Source: a virus. Taken from it: a stretch of DNA of 20,337 bases. The notes under the pieces were generated by a model. It did not search any database. It saw only the letters and a list, made by a program, of their open reading frames with translations, and was not told the DNA's origin. Each line of letters starts with the position of its first letter. Within the stretch, counting starts at the first letter, position 1. Positions 14,097 to 20,337 of the stretch are shown here, in pieces. The stretch spans positions 1-20,337 of IMG/VR virus record IMGVR_UViG_3300035698_011980; one strand, 5' to 3'. Both the position numbers and the translations under genes were made by a program.

Positions 14097-14588
14097 ATGG
14101 CAAGGTTGACAAGAAAGAAGGCAGTCTTAACTGTCAAGGGTAAGAAACCTCTTGCACGTCAATCACAGCCTACTCCTAAAAGTAAAGGCAATCCCAGAGG
14201 TGCAGGGCGTACGCCCGGATTCAATCATGGCCTTACTCTCAAGAGAATTATAGAGGCGTGCTATAACCAATATGGCCTTGTTACCTATATTGCTGAGGAG
14301 CTACAGGTTGAGCGGGCTACCGTTTACAAATGGCAAAAGACCTATCCAGAGGTAAAAGCGGCGATGGCTGATGCCAATGAACACAGACTTGACAGAACAG
14401 AAAACGCGATGTTTAAGGTTATTGACACACAAGGATACGATGCCGCTAAGCTTATGCAATTTCATATTAAATGTAAAGGTAAACAACGCGGCTATGTTGA
14501 AAAACTAGAACTTGCAGGACAGTTTGGACATGATATCACAATAGGCATCGGACTACCCAAAGGGGAAAAAGCGGATGACTATAACTAA
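14097..14588 (+). CDS. Terminase small subunit
   Basis: 163 residues directly upstream of, and overlapping, the large terminase gene. A helix-turn-helix lies at about 48-85 (KRIIEACYNQYGLVTYIAEE, then ATVYKWQKTYPEV), as in small terminases that recognise the packaging site. It is followed by a helical part (HRLDRTENAMFKVIDTQGYD, then AAKLMQFHIKCKGKQRGYVE) usual for oligomerisation in this family. The N-terminal 40 residues are basic and carry MARLTRKKAVLTVKGKKPLA and a GAGRTPG motif, both shared with other proteins here. No SD is visible before the ATG. It would start packaging by binding DNA and recruiting the large subunit. Confidence 0.87.
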   Translation: MARLTRKKAVLTVKGKKPLARQSQPTPKSKGNPRGAGRTPGFNHGLTLKRIIEACYNQYGLVTYIAEELQVERATVYKWQKTYPEVKAAMADANEHRLDRTENAMFKVIDTQGYDAAKLMQFHIKCKGKQRGYVEKLELAGQFGHDITIGIGLPKGEKADDYN

Positions 14589-14649
14589 TGGCGGCACACG
14601 GAAAGTATGCCTATTCCTTTTCATACTTTTATTGATTGCGGTAAACAGT

Positions 14650-15927
14650 ATGCATATTAATATTGATCTTAGTAACCTAGACAAAGTAACAGCCCCAAGA
14701 TTCCTACCCCTGTATAAAAACAAATTTCGTAACCTACATTTATGCGGTGGTGCTGGTTCTACTAAGTCACACTTTGCCGCTCAAAAACTTTGTGTTAGAA
14801 TACTGGCCGGAATGAAGACCGGGCTTGTTCACAACTTTGTAGCTTTACGTAAGACACAACCAGCCGTAAGAAAATCAGTATATACACTATTAGAAAATAA
14901 AATAGTCGACAATGATCTGCATACTGTTGCCAAATGTTACCCCAGCGATCTAACGGTTCGATTTGCTAATGGTTCTAAAATTATGTGTGCCGGTCTTGAT
15001 GATCCTATGAAACTAAAATCAATAGAAAAGATTACCGGGTTCTGGCTTGAGGAGGCAACCGAGTTTACAAAGGCTGATAGGCAACAGGTTGATCTTCGTT
15101 TGCGTGGTGATATAGGAACCTACAAGCAAATACTTGAAACTTATAATCCTATGGATATGAATCACCACCTTTTTCAGAACGTGCATAAAAAGCTTGGTGA
15201 TGATTTTACTGGTGTACATCCAAACTATCCCCGTATGTATATGCACCACAGTACATATCATGATAACCCATTTATTGATCAGGAATACATTGATGTTCTT
15301 GAGGGATTAAAGGATGAGGATGTTGGGTTCCATAAAATTTATACATTAGGCAGGTGGGGTGCTTTAAAGAATCTTATATATGGTGGTAAGTGGCAAAGTG
15401 TTGATACCGCTGGCTGGCCTGTTGATTTTGAGGATGCTTGTTATGGTTTTGACTTTGGGTATAACAATCCGAGTGCACTAGTATTTATTGGTATACTTGA
15501 TGGTGTTCCATATATGCGGGAAATTATTTATCAAACCAAACTAACTAACACACAGCTAATTGAAAAGATGGATGAGCTTGGTGTTAATAAAGAGATTCCT
15601 ATATATGCGGATAGTGCGGAACCCGCACGCATAGAAGAAATAGCCGATGCCGGTTATGATTGTAAACCAGCAATAGAGGCAAAGAAACCACACGCGGTAA
15701 AGGCACGGATAGACTTTTGCAAACGATCACACTTTCGGGTAGATGCCCACAGCCCCAATGTTATTAAAGAATTATCTGTCTACAAATACAAAGAAGATCG
15801 AGATGGTAATGTATTTGATGAGCCTGTTAAATTTATGGATCATGCTATGAATGCATTTGAATATGGATACTATGAGCATTGCCGGATGGGGATGACTATG
15901 CCGGGAATAGCTTTTCTAAAATCATAA
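14650..15927 (+). CDS. Terminase large subunit (packaging ATPase and nuclease)
   Basis: 425 residues from ATG 14650. Walker A GGAGSTKS (33-40), Walker B FWLEEAT (131-137), and an RNase H-type nuclease with Asp268 (YGFDFGYNN), Asp321 (YADSAEP) and Asp397 (FMDHAMNAFEYG). This is the order and length (about 420) of PBSX/Terminase_3-type large subunits, whose N-terminus typically begins just like MHINIDLSNL. An upstream in-frame ATG at 14575 has a better position (overlap with the small terminase, AAGGGG nearby) but would add 25 residues with a hydrophobic core (VCLFLFILLLIAV), strange for a cytoplasmic motor; I prefer 14650 with moderate certainty. It pumps DNA into the prohead through the portal and cuts it. 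Confidence 0.95.
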   Translation: MHINIDLSNLDKVTAPRFLPLYKNKFRNLHLCGGAGSTKSHFAAQKLCVRILAGMKTGLVHNFVALRKTQPAVRKSVYTLLENKIVDNDLHTVAKCYPSDLTVRFANGSKIMCAGLDDPMKLKSIEKITGFWLEEATEFTKADRQQVDLRLRGDIGTYKQILETYNPMDMNHHLFQNVHKKLGDDFTGVHPNYPRMYMHHSTYHDNPFIDQEYIDVLEGLKDEDVGFHKIYTLGRWGALKNLIYGGKWQSVDTAGWPVDFEDACYGFDFGYNNPSALVFIGILDGVPYMREIIYQTKLTNTQLIEKMDELGVNKEIPIYADSAEPARIEEIADAGYDCKPAIEAKKPHAVKARIDFCKRSHFRVDAHSPNVIKELSVYKYKEDRDGNVFDEPVKFMDHAMNAFEYGYYEHCRMGMTMPGIAFLKS

Positions 15928-15938
15928 CGGAGGATGAA

Positions 15939-16169
15939 ATGGTTAAAGCAAAATTCAGAGTAGAATCACAAACAATAAATGCAGATGGTTCTGGTTCTGT
16001 TGTTATTGTTTTAGTTGAAGATGGTTCTAACGAATGGATACCACGCGGAAAAATAAAGATGTTTACTAATGAGTTTTCAAAAGCTGATAAGCTTGATGTC
16101 AATAAGGAATATTATCTTGATTTTTCACCAGTACCTGCTAGTACAAAGAGCCACAATAAAAAGAAATAA
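15939..16169 (+). CDS. Hypothetical small beta-rich protein, 76 aa
   Basis: ATG 15939 with an ideal SD, GGAGG (15929-15933); the longer in-frame start at 15879 lies inside the terminase gene. The protein is made of short strands (KFRVESQTINADGSGSVVIV, then DGSNEWIPRGKIKMF) with a basic tail (KSHNKKK). It resembles small single-domain beta proteins, but no family is assigned. Its position between terminase and portal suggests a structural or accessory role. Confidence 0.7.
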   Translation: MVKAKFRVESQTINADGSGSVVIVLVEDGSNEWIPRGKIKMFTNEFSKADKLDVNKEYYLDFSPVPASTKSHNKKK

Positions 16170-16178
16170 AGAGGAAGT

Positions 16179-16910
16179 ATGGTTGACTTTATTTATATAG
16201 AGGGCTTAAAGCGTAGCGGTTTACACCTATTTGTAAACTGGGTGATGGCTTTATATACATCTCCCCGGTTTGTTAATAATATACACCCAACACATCCACA
16301 ACAAACAGCAAACAAAATAAATAAGAAAATGAATAAGGGTGTAGATGCTATCATTGTACTTTGCGAAGATCCTTGTCAAGCACATAATAATTTAGCTTTC
16401 CAGATTGTTAATGAATTAAACATATCAGCAAATATATATGAATTTCTTTTAGTACGTGATCCCTACAACTGGATAGCATCTTACATTAGACGGTATAGCG
16501 TTGATACAAAACGCCGGGAGGTTCACGGTAGTACATTCTTTAATGATTATAATAAAAATTCAATGACATACTTTAAGCTATGGCTTGAGGTACAGGCAAA
16601 AACTAAAAAGTATACTATGCGGATATGTTATAACTGTTTTATGAATCAGGGTTACTTTCGTAAAGCTATCGCCAATGTTCTACACCGTACACTATACAGC
16701 AAGAAAGAGGCTGATGTATTTAATACAATGGCCCACACCGGATCAAGCTTTGACCTTCAAGCAATAAATGATAAAAGCATAGAACCAAAACAGATGGCCG
16801 TGTTTCACCGTTGGCATAAATATTTAAAACCTTTTGTAAGTATAGAAACTGTACCAAAATTTATAAAACAACTTACCCATGAATGTTATCAAAAGGATCT
16901 CTATGTTTAA
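16179..16910 (+). CDS. Sulfotransferase-like protein
   Basis: 243 residues. It starts with a strand and loop, FIYIEGLKRSGLHLFVNWVM (4-23), in which KRSGLHxxxNW corresponds to the 5'-phosphosulphate-binding loop of a sulfotransferase subgroup with RSGxHxxxNW. The second hallmark is LLVRDPYNWIASYIRRYS (90-107), the 3'-phosphate-binding motif with Arg93 and Ser101. These enzymes move a sulfuryl group from PAPS to sugars, lipids or proteins. It lies in the packaging/head module, where it has no structural role, and overlaps the following methyltransferase gene by 8 bp. The substrate cannot be told from sequence; host or phage surface glycans are the obvious candidates. SD GAGGAAG lies upstream. 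Confidence 0.72.
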   Translation: MVDFIYIEGLKRSGLHLFVNWVMALYTSPRFVNNIHPTHPQQTANKINKKMNKGVDAIIVLCEDPCQAHNNLAFQIVNELNISANIYEFLLVRDPYNWIASYIRRYSVDTKRREVHGSTFFNDYNKNSMTYFKLWLEVQAKTKKYTMRICYNCFMNQGYFRKAIANVLHRTLYSKKEADVFNTMAHTGSSFDLQAINDKSIEPKQMAVFHRWHKYLKPFVSIETVPKFIKQLTHECYQKDLYV

Positions 16911-17544
16911 GCTAACAGAAGAAAACCTAAAAGAATATTGGGATGTACGTTCTGAAAAACAAGGTGCATCAACTGTAGGGAATATGGGGAGAAGCATCAA
17001 ACAGCAACAAAATGCATTTGATAAACTTGCACCATGGATCATGCCAAAGCTTTTACCCAGTGTACGCACACTTGATTATGGATGTGGTGTTGGCAGATTT
17101 GCTAAATACTTTGAAAATCCTTTTTTATATCTTGGTGTTGACATTACAAAAACACTTATTGATATAGCTAAAGTCAACAACCCGGATTATAAATTTGATC
17201 TACTCGAAAGCCCTTATCTTGTATTGCCTGAAGAGTATATACCTGATCAGCTTGTGGGGCCACAACAGATTTTTTGTTGTAATGTATTACAGCATAACCC
17301 GGATGATGTTGTACAAAAAATAATTGATAGCTGGAAACTATACGGAAAAGATTTACAACATATAGTATTATATGAAAATACTACTACAGGAGAAGATAGT
17401 GGTCATGTAAGATTTCGTACACCAGAACAATACACAAGAATATTTGAAAAGCCGTTCCCTGATTTTAAGGCTGATTATAAATTTGGGAAGCCCGGTTTGC
17501 ATAAAGAATTACACACACTGTTTACATTTACCAAACAAGGATAA
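16903..17544 (+). CDS. Class I SAM-dependent methyltransferase
   Basis: 213 residues from ATG 16903, with AAAAGGA (16891-16897) upstream; the ATG at 16879 lacks an SD. Motif I is LDYGCGVGRFAKYF (residues about 57-70), followed by YLGVDIT with the ribose-binding Asp, and later IFCCNVLQHNPDD where motif IV/post-II is expected. The Rossmann core is complete at a normal size. The N-terminal YWDVRSEKQGASTVGNMG is typical of small-molecule methyltransferases rather than DNA methyltransferases (no DPPY or NPPY). It overlaps the sulfotransferase gene and probably acts on the same product. The portal gene follows 3 bp later. Confidence 0.8.
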   Translation: MFKLTEENLKEYWDVRSEKQGASTVGNMGRSIKQQQNAFDKLAPWIMPKLLPSVRTLDYGCGVGRFAKYFENPFLYLGVDITKTLIDIAKVNNPDYKFDLLESPYLVLPEEYIPDQLVGPQQIFCCNVLQHNPDDVVQKIIDSWKLYGKDLQHIVLYENTTTGEDSGHVRFRTPEQYTRIFEKPFPDFKADYKFGKPGLHKELHTLFTFTKQG

Positions 17545-17547
17545 CAG

Positions 17548-19800
17548 ATGCCTAACTGGTTCACTAATGCACTCGGTAAGGTTACACCGGGAATAAAAGC
17601 ACGGACTGATGGAGTTGCTAGAGCGATGGCTGCTTTGCTGGGTATGCAATATACTACAGCCGGAACAAGAGGATTGACAAACTCTATCAGTTATGCAACG
17701 CTTGCTGCATCATATAAAAGTTGGGTATATGTAGCAACCAGTAAAATAGCTAAGACCGTGGCAATGTTGCCGCTTGAGTTATATGCATATAAGAGCAACG
17801 GAAAATATCTACAAGGCAGAACCATTAAAGCACGGCTGCGAAATTGTGCAACTAAAGCAGATGAGCATCGATTTATGAAATCAAATCATATAGAGAAAGA
17901 ACAAATTTTTGATCACCCTTTTCTTGATTTGATTAATCACCCGAACAACATAGAGACACGGTATACAACATGGTATAACACTATGTTGAAAATGGAACTA
18001 TCAGGATCATGTGCACACTATATGCCTAAGAACGCATTAGGACAACCAGCGGAGATCTGGACATTACCTTTAACAAGCACAGGGCAATTTAAAGTAATAC
18101 CTGATTCAAAAACAATTATTAAAGGTTATGTATATCAGGATGGCAGCGTGGTTACACGGTTTGATCTTGATGAAATTTTATACCTCAGATACCCAAGTCC
18201 CAAAGGGCCGTTTGAAGGTATGTCGGCATTGAAAGCGCAAACCTTGCCATATGACATTGATAACTTTCTTATGCAATTACAGTATTATCTTTTAAAAAAT
18301 AATGCTGTTACCGGGTTGACACTCTCAACGGATAAAGAATTGAAAGGTAAACAAGTAGATGAGATCCTTGCTCTTATTAAATCGCAATATGGCGGATATA
18401 AAAAGGGCGGGATGCCTATGGTGTTACATAGCGGATTTCAACCAGCGGCACAAAAAGGAAACAGCACATTAAAAGATATGCTTATAAATGAAATAGAGGA
18501 TACCAGCCGGGATAAAATGTTGTCGGCATATGATGTGCCCGCTGGATTGGTTGGTTTGGTTAAGGATGTCAACCGGGCAAACATGGAAACGCTAAAGGAA
18601 ACTTTCATAAGTGATACAATATTTCCTAAGACAATGCTTATAGAGGAATATTATGAAAGTTTTATTTTGCCAATCTATGATGATCGCCTTACCCTTGATT
18701 TTGTATTGCCAGAATTTAAACAAAAAGAAATTGAACTGAAAACAAAGGAATTAAATCTTAAAACTGGCTATCATAATATCAATGAAGAAAGAGAACTTAA
18801 CGGAGAAGAGCCTGTCCCGTGGGGCGATGAGCCGTGGTTAGCTTTCAATCTTACACAGCCGGGAACAAAACAAGCAACTACAGAACCTGCAAAAAGTTCT
18901 ACTCTTTTTCCAGTGAACCCCATATCCAAAGATACTAAATTAATGAATCGTGATTACTGGACAGAAGAAAGAAAAACTATTTATTGGAAACAGTTTATCC
19001 AGAATACGGAAAGCTGGGAGACTCTATTTACTAAGACCATGCAAAAGTTTTTTAAGTCTCAAGAAACTATGATTCTCGATGCACTGGAAACAGAGGGTAA
19101 AAAGTTTCTTGGACAGGTGGCCGGATGGTCTATTAAAAAGCGTCGTGAATTTGTAAAAGCTAAAGATGCAACAGCAACAATCAATATTGATACAACTGAA
19201 GAGGCTAAACGTTTAGCAGAAACAACCGAACCGGATTACTTGTTAATTATGTCAGAGGCAGGGCAAGCACGTATTGATGATCTGACAGGCCAGAAAAATC
19301 ACAAGGCTGAATTTAATGTAACATTTGATGTTGCCGATGATGGTACGGCAGATTGGCTTGGTGATAGGTTAGACAGCTTTTCTAAAGGGGTAACAGATAC
19401 CACGTTCAAAGGTGTTAAGGCTATTCTGCGGGATGGGTTTAATGAGGGCTTACCAATTAATGCAATAGCTGAAAATATAAAAGAAAAATTTAAAAGTTGG
19501 GATGAATGGCGGGCGCAAACTGTTGCACGTACTGAGGTGATAGCCTCAAGTAATAAGGCAGATATTGAGGGTGTACATCAAAGCGGACTTGAAGATACAC
19601 TAAACAAGTTTTGGATCTCATCACGGGATGGGGCCGTTCGGGATACACACGCGGAGGCAGAAGAACAATATGCGGATGGTATAAAAATTGATGAGGATTT
19701 TGTGGTAGGTGGCGATTCAATGGAGGTGCCGGGTAATGGTTCCAGCGCAGCCGAAAATATCAACTGCCGGTGTTTAGTGGGGTATATAGAAAAAAAATGA
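17548..19800 (+). CDS. Portal protein (HK97 type) fused to a MuF-like head morphogenesis domain
   Basis: 750 residues. Residues about 1-430 are an HK97-family portal: SWVYVATSKIAKTVAMLPLE at the start, a central DEILYLRYPSPKGPFEGMSA, and AYDVPAGLVGLVKDVNRANM (near 330-350), followed by a helical clip-like part. From about 600 to the end it is MuF-like: TVARTEVIASSNKADIEG, KFWISSRDGAVRDTHAEAE, and a final ENINCRCLVGY, all hallmarks of that domain. In other phages these are usually two neighbouring genes, but portal-MuF fusions are known. The portal ring forms the packaging gateway; the MuF part usually assists head assembly or is carried in the virion. It ends in an ATGA overlap with the cupin gene. 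Confidence 0.92.
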   Translation: MPNWFTNALGKVTPGIKARTDGVARAMAALLGMQYTTAGTRGLTNSISYATLAASYKSWVYVATSKIAKTVAMLPLELYAYKSNGKYLQGRTIKARLRNCATKADEHRFMKSNHIEKEQIFDHPFLDLINHPNNIETRYTTWYNTMLKMELSGSCAHYMPKNALGQPAEIWTLPLTSTGQFKVIPDSKTIIKGYVYQDGSVVTRFDLDEILYLRYPSPKGPFEGMSALKAQTLPYDIDNFLMQLQYYLLKNNAVTGLTLSTDKELKGKQVDEILALIKSQYGGYKKGGMPMVLHSGFQPAAQKGNSTLKDMLINEIEDTSRDKMLSAYDVPAGLVGLVKDVNRANMETLKETFISDTIFPKTMLIEEYYESFILPIYDDRLTLDFVLPEFKQKEIELKTKELNLKTGYHNINEERELNGEEPVPWGDEPWLAFNLTQPGTKQATTEPAKSSTLFPVNPISKDTKLMNRDYWTEERKTIYWKQFIQNTESWETLFTKTMQKFFKSQETMILDALETEGKKFLGQVAGWSIKKRREFVKAKDATATINIDTTEEAKRLAETTEPDYLLIMSEAGQARIDDLTGQKNHKAEFNVTFDVADDGTADWLGDRLDSFSKGVTDTTFKGVKAILRDGFNEGLPINAIAENIKEKFKSWDEWRAQTVARTEVIASSNKADIEGVHQSGLEDTLNKFWISSRDGAVRDTHAEAEEQYADGIKIDEDFVVGGDSMEVPGNGSSAAENINCRCLVGYIEKK

Positions 19801-20174
19801 TAAATAAACCACAAAGAATAATAAAGGTGTGGGGTTATGAAGAAATATTTCATAACACGGATCATTGCTGTAAAAAATTGGTAGTTAATCAACAGCACCA
19901 ATGTTCTGAGCATTTTCACCGGGAAAAGAATGAAACTTTTTATCTTGTGTGTGGTCTTGTGTATTTCACTCTTGATAGTTTGTCTTTCTATTTAGAACAG
20001 GGTAAAAGCATAACCGTAAGAAAGAACCAGCATCATAAATTTTTAGCACTAAAGGATTCGGAAATTATAGAGGCCAGTACACCACACAGCGAAGGAGATA
20101 GTTTCCGGGTGTCCACCTCTAAGAAACTGGATGATATTACTTTTAAAAAATTGGTGAAAGGTTATGATCAATAA
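19797..20174 (+). CDS. Cupin domain protein (phosphomannose isomerase type II C-terminal-like)
   Basis: 125 residues, ATG 19797 in the overlap with the portal stop; a run of seven A precedes the start rather than an SD. The sequence follows the one-cupin part of mannose-6-phosphate isomerase/mannose-1-phosphate guanylyltransferase enzymes: KVWGYEE, then CSEHFHREKNETFYLVCG with the metal-binding His, His and Glu, and KNQHHKFLALKDSEIIEAST with the last His. Such stand-alone cupins act on or bind nucleotide sugars or small acids. Near a sulfotransferase and a methyltransferase it supports a carbohydrate-modification function for this cassette. The next gene begins in TAATG. Confidence 0.78.
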   Translation: MINKPQRIIKVWGYEEIFHNTDHCCKKLVVNQQHQCSEHFHREKNETFYLVCGLVYFTLDSLSFYLEQGKSITVRKNQHHKFLALKDSEIIEASTPHSEGDSFRVSTSKKLDDITFKKLVKGYDQ

Positions 20175-20329
20175 TGGCAGACAAAAAAGAATACAAAGAC
20201 CGGCAAAAGGTTGTTGATAAACTTGTTCCAATTTGGAAAGAGTTCAGGGTAGAGTGGATGAAGTCTAAAGAAGATATTGATTCACTCGGTAATGCTGGAA
20301 TTAAAAAGATGCTCAAAAGCAGTTCTTAA
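20174..20329 (+). CDS. Small hypothetical helical protein, 51 aa
   Basis: ATG 20174 in a TAATG overlap with the cupin stop, ending at TAA 20327-20329. Charged and helical throughout (KKEYKDRQKVVDKLVPIWKE, KSKEDIDSLG, IKKMLKSSS). No motif or membrane segment. The coupling supports it as a gene. The 8 bases left in the window after it (GGCGGTTA) may begin the SD region of the next gene. Confidence 0.55.
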   Translation: MADKKEYKDRQKVVDKLVPIWKEFRVEWMKSKEDIDSLGNAGIKKMLKSSS

Positions 20330-20337
20330 GGCGGTTA

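Noticed and set aside
1-20337. CRISPR array, rRNA or insertion sequence
   Set aside because: No regularly spaced repeats, rRNA-like sequence or transposase gene is visible on either strand.

Overview
The window is part of a tailed double-stranded DNA phage genome (Caudoviricetes), or an integrated or metagenome-assembled copy of one. Every supported gene is on the + strand. Genes are short and tightly packed, with many 4-bp ATGA or TAATG overlaps and good Shine-Dalgarno sites. The set includes a family A DNA polymerase, a primase-helicase, both terminase subunits and an HK97-type portal. No integrase, repressor or lysis gene is visible. The sequence is AT-rich and the host cannot be named from it.

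Layout. (1) 1-5731, replication: the 3' part of a DNA polymerase I-like gene, three small orphan genes, a CHC2/TOPRIM/P-loop primase-helicase, an AT-rich 0.5-kb stretch with repeats and almost no coding, then, behind a plausible sigma70-like promoter, an ExoX-C-like FGKYKG protein, two orphans and a possible sliding-clamp-like protein. (2) 5733-9726, DNA and nucleotide metabolism: small genes (one a tiny membrane protein, one with paired cysteines), a ParB-like protein, a MazG-like domain joined in frame to a beta-class DNA methyltransferase, a probable exported protein, and a nucleoside 2-deoxyribosyltransferase-like protein. (3) 9723-13841, accessory genes: mostly unknown small proteins, several cysteine-rich, plus one large orphan of about 458 residues. 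(4) 13842-14096, a non-coding gap with small hairpins and one clear intrinsic terminator. (5) 14097-20337, packaging and head: small and large terminase, a small protein, then a sulfotransferase-like gene and a SAM methyltransferase inserted before a portal-MuF fusion, followed by a cupin and a 51-residue orphan.

Two observations stand out. First, at least five otherwise unrelated proteins, mostly DNA-handling, begin with a near-identical peptide of the form M-(0-2 residues)-L-T-[RK]-K, and a sixth carries it internally. The motif is written with different codons each time, so it looks conserved as a peptide. Second, a sulfotransferase-like protein, a methyltransferase and a sugar-isomerase-type cupin interrupt the packaging/head module, which suggests a small-molecule or glycan modification cassette.

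Three places where a reading frame changes at a short homopolymer (60-63, 7621-7627, 9939-9943) suggest sequence errors or real frameshifts. They affect the polymerase, the MazG-methyltransferase fusion and a pair of small genes.
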